DNA of 64,000 nucleotides from Macrostomum hystrix (lineage: Eukaryota; Platyhelminthes; Macrostomidae): assembly GCA_950097015.1 (NCBI GenBank), contig CATNEN010000038.1, positions 20,975,001-21,039,000 on the forward strand, read 5' to 3'. Position numbers and translations under genes: made by a program. The notes beneath the pieces are model-generated. The model was not told the DNA's origin, did no database searches, and worked only from the letters and a program-made list of their open reading frames with translations. Each line of letters starts with the position of its first letter. The stretch's first letter is position 1. Below, piece by piece: positions 1-20,603 of this stretch.

Positions 1-945
1 GCTGGGGATGCAACAGGTGATGAAGCATTGGCGCTGGCTGTAGAGTTGGCAGCTGCAACTGGTGCGGCTGCTGCATCAGCTGATACGGCTGGGCGGGGTA
101 TTGGTACTGCTGCAGTTGCTGCTGCTGCTGCTGGTGATACTGAGAAGCCGCAGCCGCCGCCACCGCTGCAGCCGCGGCAGACGCTTGAGTCTTAGCCGAA
201 TTGTCAAAATTTGGCGGCTTCATGGCTTTGACTTCAACTAGCCGGCCGCAGATGTCCACGTAGTGCAGCTGCACCAGCCGGGCAACGACGCGTTCGTCAT
301 CGAATGCGACAAAGGCGAAGCCGCGATGCCGCTGCTTGGTCTGGTCCAGCATCAGATTGACGTCCGTGACGCGTCCGAAATGCGAGAAGCAGGCGCGAAC
401 CTAGCGGTGCAAGAAAGTTAAAAAAAATTCGTAAGAAATTCAGCATAGCGACATGACGGATGTGAAAGTGGCAGCATACTCACAGTTCCCACATCGTGCT
501 CCGGAGCGATTCCGCCTACGAAAATCTTTAAACTTCTACTGCTCTTGCCTTTGACATTGATATTGCTCTGCTTAACGTCGACAGCTTTGCCGTCGATCAC
601 GTGATCATTGGTCTCCAGCACCGCGTCAACCACGGCTGGGTCGCGAAATTTGACAAAACCGAAACCACGCGACCTGCCAGTCTGGCTGTCCATCATCACC
701 ACGGCGTCCTCGACCTGGCCGTACATGCCGAAATGGCAGCGAAGACTGCTCTCATTGGTCAGCTGACTCAGGCCTCCAATGAACAGCTTGCCAAACTCGT
801 TGCCGGAATTGTCAGTGGCTCCGGGAACCGGCAGGCAGGAGTGCAGCTGCTGCTGACTACTCGAAGCGTCCTTTATGCCGCCGCTGCCTTCGCCGCCGCT
901 GCCGCAGCTGCCGCAGTCATCAACGTTGCAATCGTTAGTCAGCAT
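1..945 (-). CDS. DAZAP1/Musashi-like tandem-RRM RNA-binding protein (5' part, runs off the window)
   Basis: Seen: two exons on the minus strand, 945-484 and 400-1, joined by an 83-bp intron (donor gtgagt at 483-478, acceptor AG at 402-401, phase 0). RRM1 has RNP2 KLFIGGL and RNP1 RGFGFVKF. RRM2 starts KIFVGGIAPEHDVGT in exon 1 and continues in exon 2 with RNP1 RGFAFVAF and the end motif GRLVEVKAM. An Ala-rich stretch and a Gln/Pro-rich tail follow. The N-terminus is Gly/Ser-rich (CGSCGSGGEGSGG). Family knowledge: spacing and sequence fit the hnRNP A/DAZAP1/Musashi group, which binds single-stranded mRNA to control splicing, transport or translation; DAZAP1 is the closest match I can recall. 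Start: the first ATG is at 945-943. The frame stays open upstream for at least 30 codons, so an upstream coding exon is possible. The C-terminal part lies left of base 1. Confidence 0.85.
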
Positions 946-1552
946 TAAGGCTTGCGTTTGTAGCTCGCGCTGCTTCACTAAGTTTGTCTGCGCTCTTTCT
1001 AACCCTAGTCGGTCAGTTAAAGGCTAAGCTAATCCGATGACACCAACTCGTAGAAGTCTTTCAATTCCTGTCTTGATAACCTTGCGTTATCAAAAATTCA
1101 CTGCGGCTTTAGGGCAGAATTTCTATCGGCCAAATAGCTGCAGCTAAGGCTAGGATCAGAGCTAAGGAATGCCGCTGTCAGCCGCGTTCGCTTCTGACCG
1201 CGGGGTCAATACAGAAAAGCCGTAGGCTGGTTTTAGCCATAGAATATTTCTCAATTTTTCTCTCTGAGGGCTTTGCTATGCTTCGCAGGAAAGACAGCAC
1301 AGATATTAAATATTAAAGTGGGGTCAATAGTAGTACACGGTACACAACCTACTTGGGATCAGATAGATCCCCGAGGCCGATAGCTTGAAAACAGACTTAA
1401 CAGTGTTATTTTCAAACTTTCAAGTTTCAATAGTCATTGCTGAGAGCAATGGTCCATCAGCAATCGTTTATATTTATATAAGTATGCATATGATGGTTGA
1501 ATATACAGTACTGTTACTTACCGACACTTAAGAACATCAGCACTTAAGTGTT
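946..1552. other. Intergenic / 5' region of the RRM gene, no gene seen
   Basis: No supported coding exon. The part next to 945 probably holds the 5' UTR and promoter of the minus-strand RRM gene. No TATA or other core motif stands out. Confidence 0.5.
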
Positions 1553-1775
1553 ACAGGCACTTAGTACACATGCACTGTAGTACACAGGCACTATAGTACA
1601 CATGCACTGTAGTACACATACACTGTAGTACACAAGCACTGTAGTACACAGGCACTGTAGTACACAGGCACTATAGTACACATGCACTGTAGTACACAAG
1701 CACTGTAGTACACATGCACTGTAGTACACAGGCACTATAGTACACATGCACTGTAGTAGACAGGCAATTTAGAAC
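1553..1775. repeat. Minisatellite, 15-bp unit
   Basis: About 14 tandem copies of cactgtagtacacag with variants at a few positions (cag/atg/aag endings). The period is divisible by three, so an open frame on the minus strand crosses it. That ORF is low complexity and not a gene. Confidence 0.9.
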
Positions 1776-2029
1776 ACACGAATATTAGTTAAGAAAAGGA
1801 GAGCACGAAAATTGCTTGCAGGAAAATTGCTTGCCAAAAACTTCTTGCAGTGCAAGATTGCAGTGCAACATGATGACAGCCACAAGCCACAAGTTTTTAA
1901 ACTCATAAAAAATTGAAGGAAGAATACGATTATCATAAGCTGCTTATGCAGCGCGCCAACGCCACCGGTGAAGATAAATGTATGAAATAAAAACTGGACT
2001 GGAAAATTATTGTGAATTCGATAAAGACA

Positions 2030-3390
2030 CCAAGCAAGCAATTTTCCTGCAAGCAATCCTCGGCAAGCAATCCTCGGCAAGCTATCCACGGCAAGCAATC
2101 CTCGGCAAGCAATCCTCGGCAAGCAATCCTCGACAAGATATCCTCGGCAAGCAATCCTCGGCAAGCTATCCACGGCAAGCAATCCTCGACAAGATATTCT
2201 CGGCAAGCAATCCTCGGTAAGCTATCCACGGCAAGCAATCCTCGACAAGCTATCCACAGCAAGCAATCCTCGGCAAGCAATCCTCGGCAAGCTATCTACG
2301 GCAAGCAATCCTCGACAAGCTATCCACGGCAAGCAATCCTCGACAAGCTATCCACGGCAAGCAATCCTCGACAAGCAGTCCTCGGCAAGCAATCCTCGGC
2401 AAGCAGTCCTCGGCAAGCAATCCTCGGCAAGCAGTCCTCGGCAAGCCATCCACGGCAAGCAATCCTCGGCAAGCTATCCACGGCAAGCAATCCTCGACAA
2501 GATATCCACGGCAAGCAATCCTCGGCAAGCAATCCTCGACAAGATATCCTCGGCAAGCAATCCTCGACAAGATATCCTCGGCAAGTAATCCTCGGCAAGC
2601 AATCCTCGGCAAGCTATCCACGGCAAGCAATCCTCGACAAGATATTCTCGGCAAGCAATCCTCGGTAAGCTATCCACGGCAAGCAATCCTCGACAAGCTA
2701 TCCACGGCAAGCAATCCTCGACAAGATATCCTCGGCAAGTAATCCTCGGCAAGCAATCCTCGGCAAGCAATCCTCGGCAAGCAATCCTCGACAAGATATC
2801 CTCGGCAAGCAATCCTCGGCAAGCTATCCACGGCAAGCAATCCTCGACAAGATATTCTCGGCAAGCAATCCTCGGTAAGCTATCCACGGCAAGCAATCCT
2901 CGACAAGCTATCCACGGCAAGCAATCCTCGACAAGATATCCTCGGCAAGCAATCCTCGGCAAGCTATCTACGGCAAGCAATCCTCGACAAGCTATCCACG
3001 GCAAGCAATCCTCGACAAGCTATCCACGGCAAGCAATCCTCGACAAGATATCCACGGCAAGCAATCCTCGGCAAGCAATCCTCGACAAGATATCCTCGGC
3101 AAGCAATCCTCGACAAGATATCCTCGGCAAGTAATCCTCGGCAAGCAATCCTCGACAAGATATCCTCGGCAAGCAATCCACGGCAAGCAATCCTCGACAA
3201 GATATCCACGGCAAGCAATCCTCGGCAAGCAATCCTCGACAAGATATCCTCGGCAAGCAATCCTCGACAAGATATCCTCGGCAAGTAATCCTCGGCAAGC
3301 AATCCTCGACAAGATATCCTCGGCAAGCAATCCTCGGCAAGCTATCCACGGCAAGCAATCCTCGACAAGCAATCCTCGGCAAGCAAATTT
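2030..3390. repeat. Minisatellite, 14-bp unit (about 95 copies)
   Basis: Tandem copies of aagcaatcctcggc with interspersed variants (aagctatccacggc, aagatatcctcgac). Three 14-bp units make 42 bp, so all three frames on each strand stay open over long distances, giving spurious ORFs of 60-218 codons. The array lies between the RRM gene and SRP19. Confidence 0.95.
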
Positions 3391-3961
3391 TGCTGACCCA
3401 AACAATAAAGAGGTGAGACAATTTTTTTTAGAGTTTTTCTTCAGTCGTTTTTTCCAGCAAGCAAATTGCAGACAGACACGGTATCAGTTGCTTTTTAGGG
3501 AATTTATATTTAAGCAAATTCGTCACTCACTTGACAACAACAAATGAGTATACATCAGAATGATTTGTGGAAAAGCTAAAACACACCAAAGACACAACAC
3601 GGAGTTCCATTATTATAATTTAAACTTCCAAAATTAACATCAAGCGAAAAAAGCAAAGTACAGTACAGGGACCAGAATCCAGAATATAGATTATATCCTG
3701 CCAAATCTTATAAATGTATCTTTATATCCGATCGCGTTTTTCGCAGAAGTTTAAATCTTTTTCGAATTCTCACAGCTCTTAGATCAGATTAGAGTTTCAA
3801 CAATAAAGCGTTGCTTTTTTAAGATCTTTTAATAACATGTCAACAAGGACAAGAGACTAAAATCACAATTTTCTTATTAGAGAGTTTAACTACCCGACTG
3901 AAAAAACGCATCAAAGCTACTAACAGTAGAAACAAAGGACAGGAATTCTATTTTTAGCTGG
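3391..3961. other. AT-rich intergenic, 3' flank of SRP19
   Basis: No coding exon or recognisable mobile element. It lies downstream of the minus-strand SRP19 polyadenylation signal. Confidence 0.5.
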
Positions 3962-3967
3962 TTTATT
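3962..3967 (-). terminator. Polyadenylation signal AATAAA for SRP19
   Basis: AATAAA on the minus strand begins 5 nt after the SRP19 stop codon (3975-3973). This implies a 3' UTR of only a few tens of bases if used. Confidence 0.55.
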
Positions 3968-3972
3968 ATAAT

Positions 3973-4458
3973 TCATCGATTCTTCTTTTGCTTCTTTTTC
4001 TCCTGCGACTGACCACCGCCGCCGCTGGTGCCGCCGCCGCCGCCACCACCACCACCAGAGGCGCCGCCGCCGGAAGCACCACCGCCGGAAGCACCCTGGC
4101 GGGTCTTCAGTTTCGGTATCTGGGCGGCGGCGTGCAAGAATATGGCCATCCGATTTGGAAACGTGTCTGGATGCCGCAGGCTGCCGTCGTCATTGCGCAG
4201 TTGAATGCGAATCCGGCCGCGCAGATTCTTGTCGTAGATGTCCCGCTCGCGCGGGTGAATCTTATTTTCAACGCCGAGAGTCAGGCCGGCGGCGGCGCAC
4301 ACGTCGCGAATTTCTTCCGCCTTCGGATTGTCTATGGCCAAATTGGCTGGCACCTTGCGGCCGCGAGCTCGCGACCAGGTCTTGTTAATGTAGCCGGGAT
4401 AGAAACAGATCCATTTCTCCCTGTCCGAGTGGGAGAACTCGGGACTGAAGGGCCGAGC
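3973..4458 (-). CDS. SRP19: Signal recognition particle 19 kDa protein (SRP19), last exon
   Basis: Role (family): SRP19 binds SRP RNA helices 6 and 8 and lets SRP54 load, assembling the particle that targets secretory and membrane proteins to the ER. Seen: the exon starts at 4458 after acceptor ccccag and runs 161 codons to a TGA at 3975-3973. The SRP19 core is clear: WICFYPGYINKTWSRARGR, then KVPANLAIDNPKAEEI, GRIRIQLRNDDGSL and a conserved IPKLKTR. The tail is a long Gly run with short Ser/Ala breaks, ending in a basic QEKKKQKKNR; a Lys-rich tail is normal, the poly-Gly insert is not. Only about 10-20 N-terminal residues should be missing. No first exon with a start codon was found between 4459 and 9989, which is mostly minisatellite, so it may be tiny or hidden by repeat expansion. 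Confidence 0.92.
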   Translation of the reverse strand, partial: ARPFSPEFSHSDREKWICFYPGYINKTWSRARGRKVPANLAIDNPKAEEIRDVCAAAGLTLGVENKIHPRERDIYDKNLRGRIRIQLRNDDGSLRHPDTFPNRMAIFLHAAAQIPKLKTRQGASGGGASGGGASGGGGGGGGGTSGGGGQSQEKKKQKKNR

Positions 4459-4689
4459 CTGGGGATCAATTAAGAAAATACGGGATTATTTTGCTGTTAT
4501 AGATATTTGACACCTAGCTAATTACTATTATAATCAGTATCTTCTCTCCACCGTATCATCTCTTCTCATCTCTTCTTTCGCTCAATATTCAATATGCCAA
4601 TCAATTCCGTGTTTCATCGCTCACTATCACATGTCACCTCATCCCTGTGTCTAATTTATCTCTTGTCTAATATCCAGCCGTTTCTTATC

Positions 4690-7110
4690 TCTACCTTGTC
4701 AAAATTTCAGCCCTGTCTTATCTCTACCTTTTCTAAACTTCACCCGTGTCTTATCTTTACCTTTTCTAAACTTCACCCATGTCTTATCTCTACCTTTTCT
4801 AAACTTCACCAGTGTCTTATGTCTACCTTTTCTAAACTTCAACCGTGTCTTATCTCTACCTTTTCTAAACTTCACCCGTGTCTTATCTCTACCTTTTCAA
4901 AACTTCACCCGTGTCTTATGTCTACCTTTTCTAAACTTCACCCGTGTCTTATCTCTACCTTTTCTAAACTTCAACCGTGTCTTATCTCTACCTTTTCTAA
5001 ACTTCACCCGTGTCTTATCTCTACCTTTTCAAAACTTCACCCGTGTCTTATCTCTACCTTTTCTAAACTTCACCCGTGTCTTATCTCTACCTTGTCTAAT
5101 ATCCAGCCGTGTCTTATCTCTACCTTTTCTAAACTTCACCCGTGTCTTATGTCTACCTTTTCTAAACTTCACCCGTGTCTTATGTCTACCTTTTCTAAAC
5201 TTCACCCGTGTCTTATCTCTACCTTTTCTAAACTTCACCCGTGTCTTATCTCTACCTTGTCTAATATCCAGCCGTGTCTTATCTCTACCTTTTCTAAACT
5301 TCACCCGTGTCTTATGTCTACCTTTTCTAAACTTCACCCGTGTCTTATGTCTTCTACCTTTTCTAAACTTCACCCGTGTCTTATCTCTACCTTTTCTAAA
5401 CTTCACCCGTGTCTTATCTCTACCTTGTCTAATATCCAGCCGTGTCTTATGTCTTCTACCTTTTCTAAACTTCACCCGTGTCTTATCTTTACCTTTTCTA
5501 AACTTCACCCATGTCTTATCTCTACCTTTTCTAAACTTCACCAGTGTCTTATGTCTACCTTTTCTAAACTTCAACCGTGTCTTATCTCTACCTTTTCTAA
5601 ACTTCACCCGTGTCTTATCTCTACCTTGTCTAATATCCAGCCGTGTCTTATCTCTACCTTTTCTAAACTTCACCCGTGTCTTATCTTTACCTTTTCTAAA
5701 CTTCACCCATGTCTTATCTCTACCTTTTCTAAACTTCACCAGTGTCTTATGTCTACCTTTTCTAAACTTCAACCGTGTCTTATCTCTACCTTTTCTAAAC
5801 TTCACCCGTGTCTTATCTCTACCTTTTCAAAACTTCACCCGTGTCTTATGTCTACCTTTTCTAAACTTCACCCGTGTCTTATCTCTACCTTTTCTAAACT
5901 TCAACCGTGTCTTATCTCTACCTTTTCTAAACTTCACCCGTGTCTTATCTCTACCTTTTCAAAACTTCACCCGTGTCTTATCTCTACCTTTTCTAAACTT
6001 CACCCGTGTCTTATCTCTACCTTGTCTAATATCCAGCCGTGTCTTATCTCTACCTTTTCTAAACTTCACCCGTGTCTTATGTCTACCTTTTCTAAACTTC
6101 ACCCGTGTCTTATCTCTACCTTGTCTAATATCTAGCCGTGTCTTATCTCTACCTTTTCTAAACTTCACCCGCCCGTGTCTTATCTCTACGTTTTCTAAAC
6201 TTCACCCGTGTCTTATCTCTACCTTTTCTAAACTTCACCCGTGTCTTATCTCTACCTTTTCTAAACTTCAGCCGTGTCTTATCTCTATCTTTTCTAAACT
6301 TCACCCGTGTCTTATCTCTATCTTTTCTAAACTTCACCCGTGTCTTATGTCTACCTTGTCTAATATCCAGCCCTGTCTTATCTCTACCTTTTCTAAACTT
6401 CACCCGTGTCTTATGTCTACCTTTTCTAAACTTCACCCGTGTCTTATCTCTACCTTTTCTAAACTTCACCCGTGTCTTATCTCTACCTTTTCTAAATTTC
6501 ACCCGTGTCTTATCTCTACCTTTTCTAAACTTCACCTGTGTCTTATGTCTACCTTTTCTAAACTTCACCCGTGTCTTATGTCTTCTACCTTTTCTAAACT
6601 TCACCCGTGTCTTATGTCTACCTTTTCTAAACTTCACCCGTGTCTTATCTCTACCTTTTCTAAACTTCACCCGTGTCTTATCTCTACCTTTTCTAAATTT
6701 CACCCGTGTCTTATCTCTACCTTTTCTAAACTTCACCTGTGTCTTATGTCTACCTTTTCTAAACTTCACCCGTGTCTTATGTCTTCTACCTTTTCTAAAC
6801 TTCACCCGTGTCTTATGTCTACCTTTTCTAAACTTCACCCGTGTCTTATCTCTACCTTTTCTAAACTTCACCCGTGTCTTATCTCTACCTTTTCTAAACT
6901 TCACCCGTGTCTTATCTCTACCTTTTCTAAACTTCACCCGTGTCTTATGTCTACCTTTTCTAAATTTCACCCGTGTCTTATGTCTTCTACCTTTTCTAAA
7001 CTTCACCCGTGTCTTATCTCTACCTTTTCTAAATTTCACCCGTGTCTTATGTCTACTTTTTCTAAACTTCACCCGTGTCTTATCTCTACCTTTTCAAACT
7101 TTCACCTGTG
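4690..7110. repeat. Minisatellite, 33-bp unit (about 73 copies)
   Basis: Tandem 33-bp units with core cttttctaaacttcacccg. Variants have ttgtctaatatccag or a 3-bp insertion (tct), so all units are 33 or 36 bp. Reading on the plus strand gives an 11-residue repeat (CLISTFSKLHP) over hundreds of codons, and the minus strand is equally open. It lies upstream of the SRP19 last exon, probably in its first intron or promoter region. Confidence 0.95.
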
Positions 7111-7741
7111 TTCAATATTAAAAAAAATACTTTGGAAAGATATAAATTGAACCGTCAGTGAGATAAGATTAATAGAGAAGGAAGTAAATCCTATTTTCGA
7201 AATCATTCCGAAATCAAATAAATATATTTATATAAAAATTGAGTGTAGAAAATAAATAAACAGAAAGCATCAACAATTAAAATCTGTTATTCAAAAACAA
7301 ACAGGACCAAACATGAAATACTTGATCAGGATAAATGTACAGAGATAACAATGGAAAAACACAAATACCCGCGTGAGATTCAAAGCATATAAAAAACTGG
7401 AATAAAAGTGCTGATATCAGTAAAAAAAGTTTGTACATAGCAAGTGTTTATTCTGGAATCCAATACAAATTACAATTGCACGCGAAAATGAATCAGATGA
7501 ACATAAATAACTAAACCACCAGCACATGATTGGTGCAATAAGATAAACAAAAAAGTAGTCAATACATACTACTGTTAAAAGTGAAGTCAACAAGTAGTGC
7601 AAGGCGATAAATAAGTGAAGTACGGTCGAACAACGGAAAACATTAATAAGTCGCATTGTTGATTATACAACTTAAGTTGACAATTTTAACTTCTGTAGCA
7701 AATTCAACAAAAAGTAGAGCAGAGTCAGACAGAGAGATACA
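7111..7741. other. AT-rich spacer between two minisatellites
   Basis: No supported exon. An AATAAA on the minus strand at 7452-7447 is the first canonical polyadenylation signal downstream of the LIX1 stop codon. Confidence 0.4.
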
Positions 7742-9960
7742 GATCATGGGGTTTCAATGGATAGTGTGGTGTCAGTAGCTCATGGGGTTTCAATGGATAG
7801 TGTGGTGTCAGTAGCTCATGGGGTTTCAATGGATTGTGTGGTGTCAGTAGCTCATGGGGTTTCAATGGATAGTGTGGTGTCAGTAGCTCATGGGGTTTCA
7901 ATGGATTGTGTGGTGTCAGTAGCTCATGGGGTTTCAATGGATAGTGTGGTGTCAGTAGCTCATGGGGTTTCAATGGATAGTGTGGTGTCAGTAGCTCATG
8001 GGGTTTCAATGGATAGTGTGGTGTCAGTAGCTCATGGGGTTTCAATGGATAGTGTGGTGTCAGTAGCTCATGGGGTTTCAATGGATTGTGTGGTGTCAGT
8101 AGCTCATGGGGTTTCAATGGATAATGGGGTGTCAGTAGCTCATGGGGTTTCAATGGATTGTGTGGTGTCAGTAGCTCATGGGGTTTCAATGGATTGTGTG
8201 GTGTCAGTAGCTCATGGGGTTTCAATGGATAGTGTGGTGTCAGTAGCTCATGGGGTTTCAATGGATTGTGTGGTGTCAGTAGCTCATGGGGTTTCAATGG
8301 ATAATGGGGTGTCAGTAGCTCATGGGGTTTCAATGGATTGTGTGGTGTCAGTAGCTCATGGGGTTTCAATGGATTGTGTGGTGTCAGTAGCTCATGGGGT
8401 TTCAATGGATAGTGGGGTGTCAGTAGCTCATGGGGTTTCAATGGATAGTGTGGTGTCAGTAGCTCATGGGGTTTCAATGGATTGTGGGGTGTCAGTAGCT
8501 CAAGGGGTTTCAATGGATAGTGGGGTGTCAGTAGCTCATGGGGTTTCAATGGATTGTGTGGTGTCAGTAGCTCATGGGGTTTCAATGGATAGTGGGGTGT
8601 CAGTAGCTCATGGGGTTTCAATGGATTGTGTGGTGTCAGTAGCTCATGGGGTTTCAATGGATAGTGGGGTGTCAGTAGCTCAAGGGGTTTCAATGGATAA
8701 TGGGGTGTCAGTAGCTCATGGGGTTTCAATGGATAGTGGGGTGTCAGTAGCTCAAGGGATTTCAATGGATTGTGTGGTGTCAGTAGCTCAAGGGGGTTCA
8801 ATGGATAGTGGGGTGTCAGTAGCTCATGGGGTTTTAATGGATAGTGGGGTGTCAGTAGCTCATGGGGTTTTAATGGATAGTGGGGTGTCAGTAGCTCATG
8901 GGGTTTCAATGGATTGTGTGGTGTCAGTAGCTCATGGGGTTTCAATGGATAGTGGGGTGTCAGTAGCTCATGGGGTTTCAATGGATAGTGGGGTGTCAGT
9001 AGCTCATGGGGTTTCAATGGATTGTGTGGTGTCAGTAGCTCATGGGGTTTCAATGGATAGTGTGGTGTCAGTAGCTCATGGGGTTTCAATGGATTGTGTG
9101 GTGTCAGTAGCTCATGGGGTTTCAATGGATAGTGGGGTGTCAGTAGCTCAAGGGGTTTCAATGGATAATGGGGTGTCAGTAGCTCATGGGGTTTCAATGG
9201 ATAGTGGGGTGTCAGTAGCTCAAGGGATTTCAATGGATTGTGTGGTGTCAGTAGCTCAAGGGGGTTCAATGGATAGTGGGGTGTCAGTAGCTCATGGGGT
9301 TTTAATGGATAGTGGGGTGTCAGTAGCTCATGGGGTTTTAATGGATAGTGGGGTGTCAGTAGCTCATGGGGTTTCAATGGATTGTGTGGTGTCAGTAGCT
9401 CATGGGGTTTCAATGGATAGTGGGGTGTCAGTAGCTCATGGGGTTTCAATGGATTGTGTGGTGTCAGTAGCTCATGGGGTTTCAATGGATAGTGGGGTGT
9501 CAGTAGCTCAAGGGGTTTCAATGGATAGTGGGGTGTCAGTAGCTCATGGGGTTTCAATGGATAATGGGGTGTCAGTAGCTCATGGGGTTTCAATGGATAG
9601 TGGGGTGTCAGTAGCTCAAGGGGTTTCAATGGATAGTGGGGTGTCAGTAGCTCAAGGGGTTTCAATGGATAGTGGGGTGTCAGTAGCTCATGGGGTTTTA
9701 ATGGATAGTGGGGTGTCAGTAGCTCATGGGGTTTCAATGGATAGTGGGGTGTCAGTAGCTCATGGGGTTTCAATGGATAGTGGGGTGTCAGTAGCTCATG
9801 GGGTTTCAATGGATAGTGGGGTGTCAGTAGCTCATGGGGTTTTAATGGATAGTGGGGTGTCAGTAGCTCATGGGGTTTCAATGGGCGTCAGTAGATCGTG
9901 GGGTGTCAGTAGATCGTGGGGTGTCAGGGTAGACTCTCGGGAGTCATTGGATAATGGGGT
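7742..9960. repeat. Minisatellite, 36-bp unit (about 61 copies), in or just after the LIX1 3' UTR
   Basis: 36-bp units containing agctcatggggtttcaatgg followed by a variable block (tagtgtggtgtcagt and relatives). Because 36 is divisible by three, ORFs of over 700 codons exist on both strands; the repeats VSVAHGVSMDSV (+) and KPHELLTPHYPL (-) are simple translations of the unit. The array ends about 30 bp from the LIX1 stop codon. A 13-unit block is itself duplicated (see findings). Confidence 0.95.
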
Positions 9961-9989
9961 GTCAGTAGCAGTGCAGTGCTGAGGAGGCA

Positions 9990-18758
<8,769 letters not shown>

Positions 18759-18849
18759 TATGGTGGCTAATCTGAATTGGTAAAATAATAATCACAAACA
18801 TAGAATAAGAAACTTATTTTCATTTATAATAATTACAATATCAATCAAC

Positions 18850-19730
18850 ACAGTCTATGGAATCAATCTACAGTAGCTATTTAATCAGTCTACACAGTCT
18901 ATGGTATCTATCTACAGTAGCTATTCAATCAGTCTTCACAGTCTATGGTATCAATCTACAGTAGCTACATAATCAGTCTACACAGTCTATGGAATCTATC
19001 TACAGTAGCTATTTAATCAGTCTACACAGTCTATGGTATCTATCTACAGTAGCTATTCAATCAGTCTTCACAGTCTATGGTATCAATCTACAGTAGCTAC
19101 ATAATCAGTCTACACAGTCTATGGTATCTATCTACAGTAGCTACATAATCAGTCTACACAGTCTATGGAATCTATCTACAGTAGCTATTTAATCAGTCTA
19201 CACAGTCTATGGTATCTATCTACAGTAGCTATTTAATCAGTCTACACAGTCTATGGTATCTATCTACAGTAGCTATTTAATCAGTCTACACAGTCTATGG
19301 TATCTATCTACAGTAGCTATTTAATCAGTCAACACAGCCTATGGTATCTATCTACAGTAGCTATTTAATCAGTCTACACAGTCTATGGTATCAATCTACA
19401 GTAGCTACATAATCAGTCTACACAGTCTATGGTATCAATCTGCAGTAGCTACATAATCAGTCTACACAGTCTATGGTATCTATCTACAGTAGCTACATAA
19501 TCAGTCTACACAGTCTATGGTATCTATCTACAGTAGCTACATAATCAGTCTACACAGTCTATGGAATCAGTCTACAGTAGCTATTTAATCGGTCTACACA
19601 GTCTATGGAATCTATCTACAGTAGCTATTTAATCAGTCTACACAGTCTATGGTATCTATCTACAGTAGCTATTTAATCAGTCTACACAGTCTATGGAATC
19701 TATCTAGAGTAGCTATGGAATCAATCTACA
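18850..19730. repeat. Minisatellite, 44-bp dimeric unit upstream of LIX1
   Basis: 44-bp units composed of two diverged 22-bp halves: agtctatggtatctatctac and tagctatttaatcagtctac with short ends. Both halves align to the 22-bp unit of LIX1 intron 2. About 20 copies; monomeric variants appear at both ends (18850-18890 and 19705-19760). Confidence 0.92.
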
Positions 19731-20530
19731 GTAGCTACGGAATCGATCAGTAGTAGCTATGGAATCAATCAACATTGTCTATGGTATCAATTAACATTGT
19801 CTATGGTATCAATCTACCACTGTCATGGTATCAATCCACAATATCTAAAGTGTCAATCAAGAACGGTAGCTATGGAATTATCTTGTAAAAAGAGCTTTAA
19901 ATGAGAAAGCGTTAAATGTGCAATTCGGTAACTGAACAATTAAAAACTGTCTTTGTTACTTTCAATCTAGCAAAAAATTCTTAGAGGAACACAGGTATAA
20001 CTAATATGATGACGCATGCCAGACAATACAAACTTAACAATTGCTAACAGTTAGCAATTTGACGAAAAATTTCTTTGCGTGAATATTTCATTCAGATAAA
20101 AATTGCGAAGTTTGGCTAACAAGTCTCTGGATAAAGACTGGATAAAAGTTAACAAGTACTTTAACAGAAAAATGCATTTATTAATAAACTAATGCCAAGT
20201 AAAACATTTATGAGAAAACGAGAAATTTTCCAACACCAGACAACAATCGACATCTCAAAATAATTCAGATTTAGATAAAATTATTTTTGCAACATAAATT
20301 AGGTTCTTAGATTTCAGTATCTAGACTTCAGATTAGTTAAACTAATTAAATCTGCCCAAATTGGTCAGATGTGCAGCCGACAGCACAGCCGCAGCTATTG
20401 CGGGCTGAATCTGTAGGGTACGTATGGCTGTTCAGTCCATGGACTGTGGGGACGCCACACCTTCAATTATCCCAGCTGATGCTGGAACCCATTTAACAGC
20501 TAGTTGCTACACAGCTACACTAGTTGTTCC
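19731..20530. other. AT-rich spacer, no gene seen
   Basis: Degenerate relatives of the 22/44-bp unit persist to about 19870. After that there is unique AT-rich DNA and a short GC-richer stretch (20360-20530) leading into the tRNA-like element. Confidence 0.4.
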
Positions 20531-20603
20531 AGTAGAGTGAAGAATCGAACCCACGATCTTTAAGTCGTGAGTCCGAAAACTCTAACCACTATACTACAAC
20601 CCC
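20531..20603 (-). repeat. tRNA-derived sequence (SINE head or degenerate tRNA)
   Basis: On the minus strand the segment starts GGGGTTGTAGTATAGTGG and contains a Pol III box A (TAGTATAGTGGTTAG) and box B (GGTTCGATTC) at tRNA-like spacing. A hairpin CACGA...TCGTG encloses CTTAAAGA in the anticodon-arm position. The 3' side does not pair with GGGGTTG in the acceptor stem and the anticodon loop has 8 nt, so a functional tRNA is unlikely. It fits a tRNA-derived SINE head or a tRNA pseudogene. Confidence 0.5.

Noticed and set aside
601-948. Plus-strand 115-codon ORF with poly-Ala over the RRM exon
   Set aside because: It is the antisense shadow of the Gly/Ser-rich and RRM coding sequence on the minus strand.
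7757-9982. 741-codon and 718-codon ORFs on opposite strands, also the 513-codon ORF at 4594-6135 and 453-codon ORF at 18189-16828
   Set aside because: They are pure translations of 36-, 33- and 12-bp tandem units, open on both strands because the unit length is divisible by three and lacks stops; there is no start context, splice signal or non-repeat domain.
20531-20603. Functional tRNA gene
   Set aside because: The acceptor stem does not pair and the anticodon loop has 8 nt; a tRNA-derived repeat fits better.
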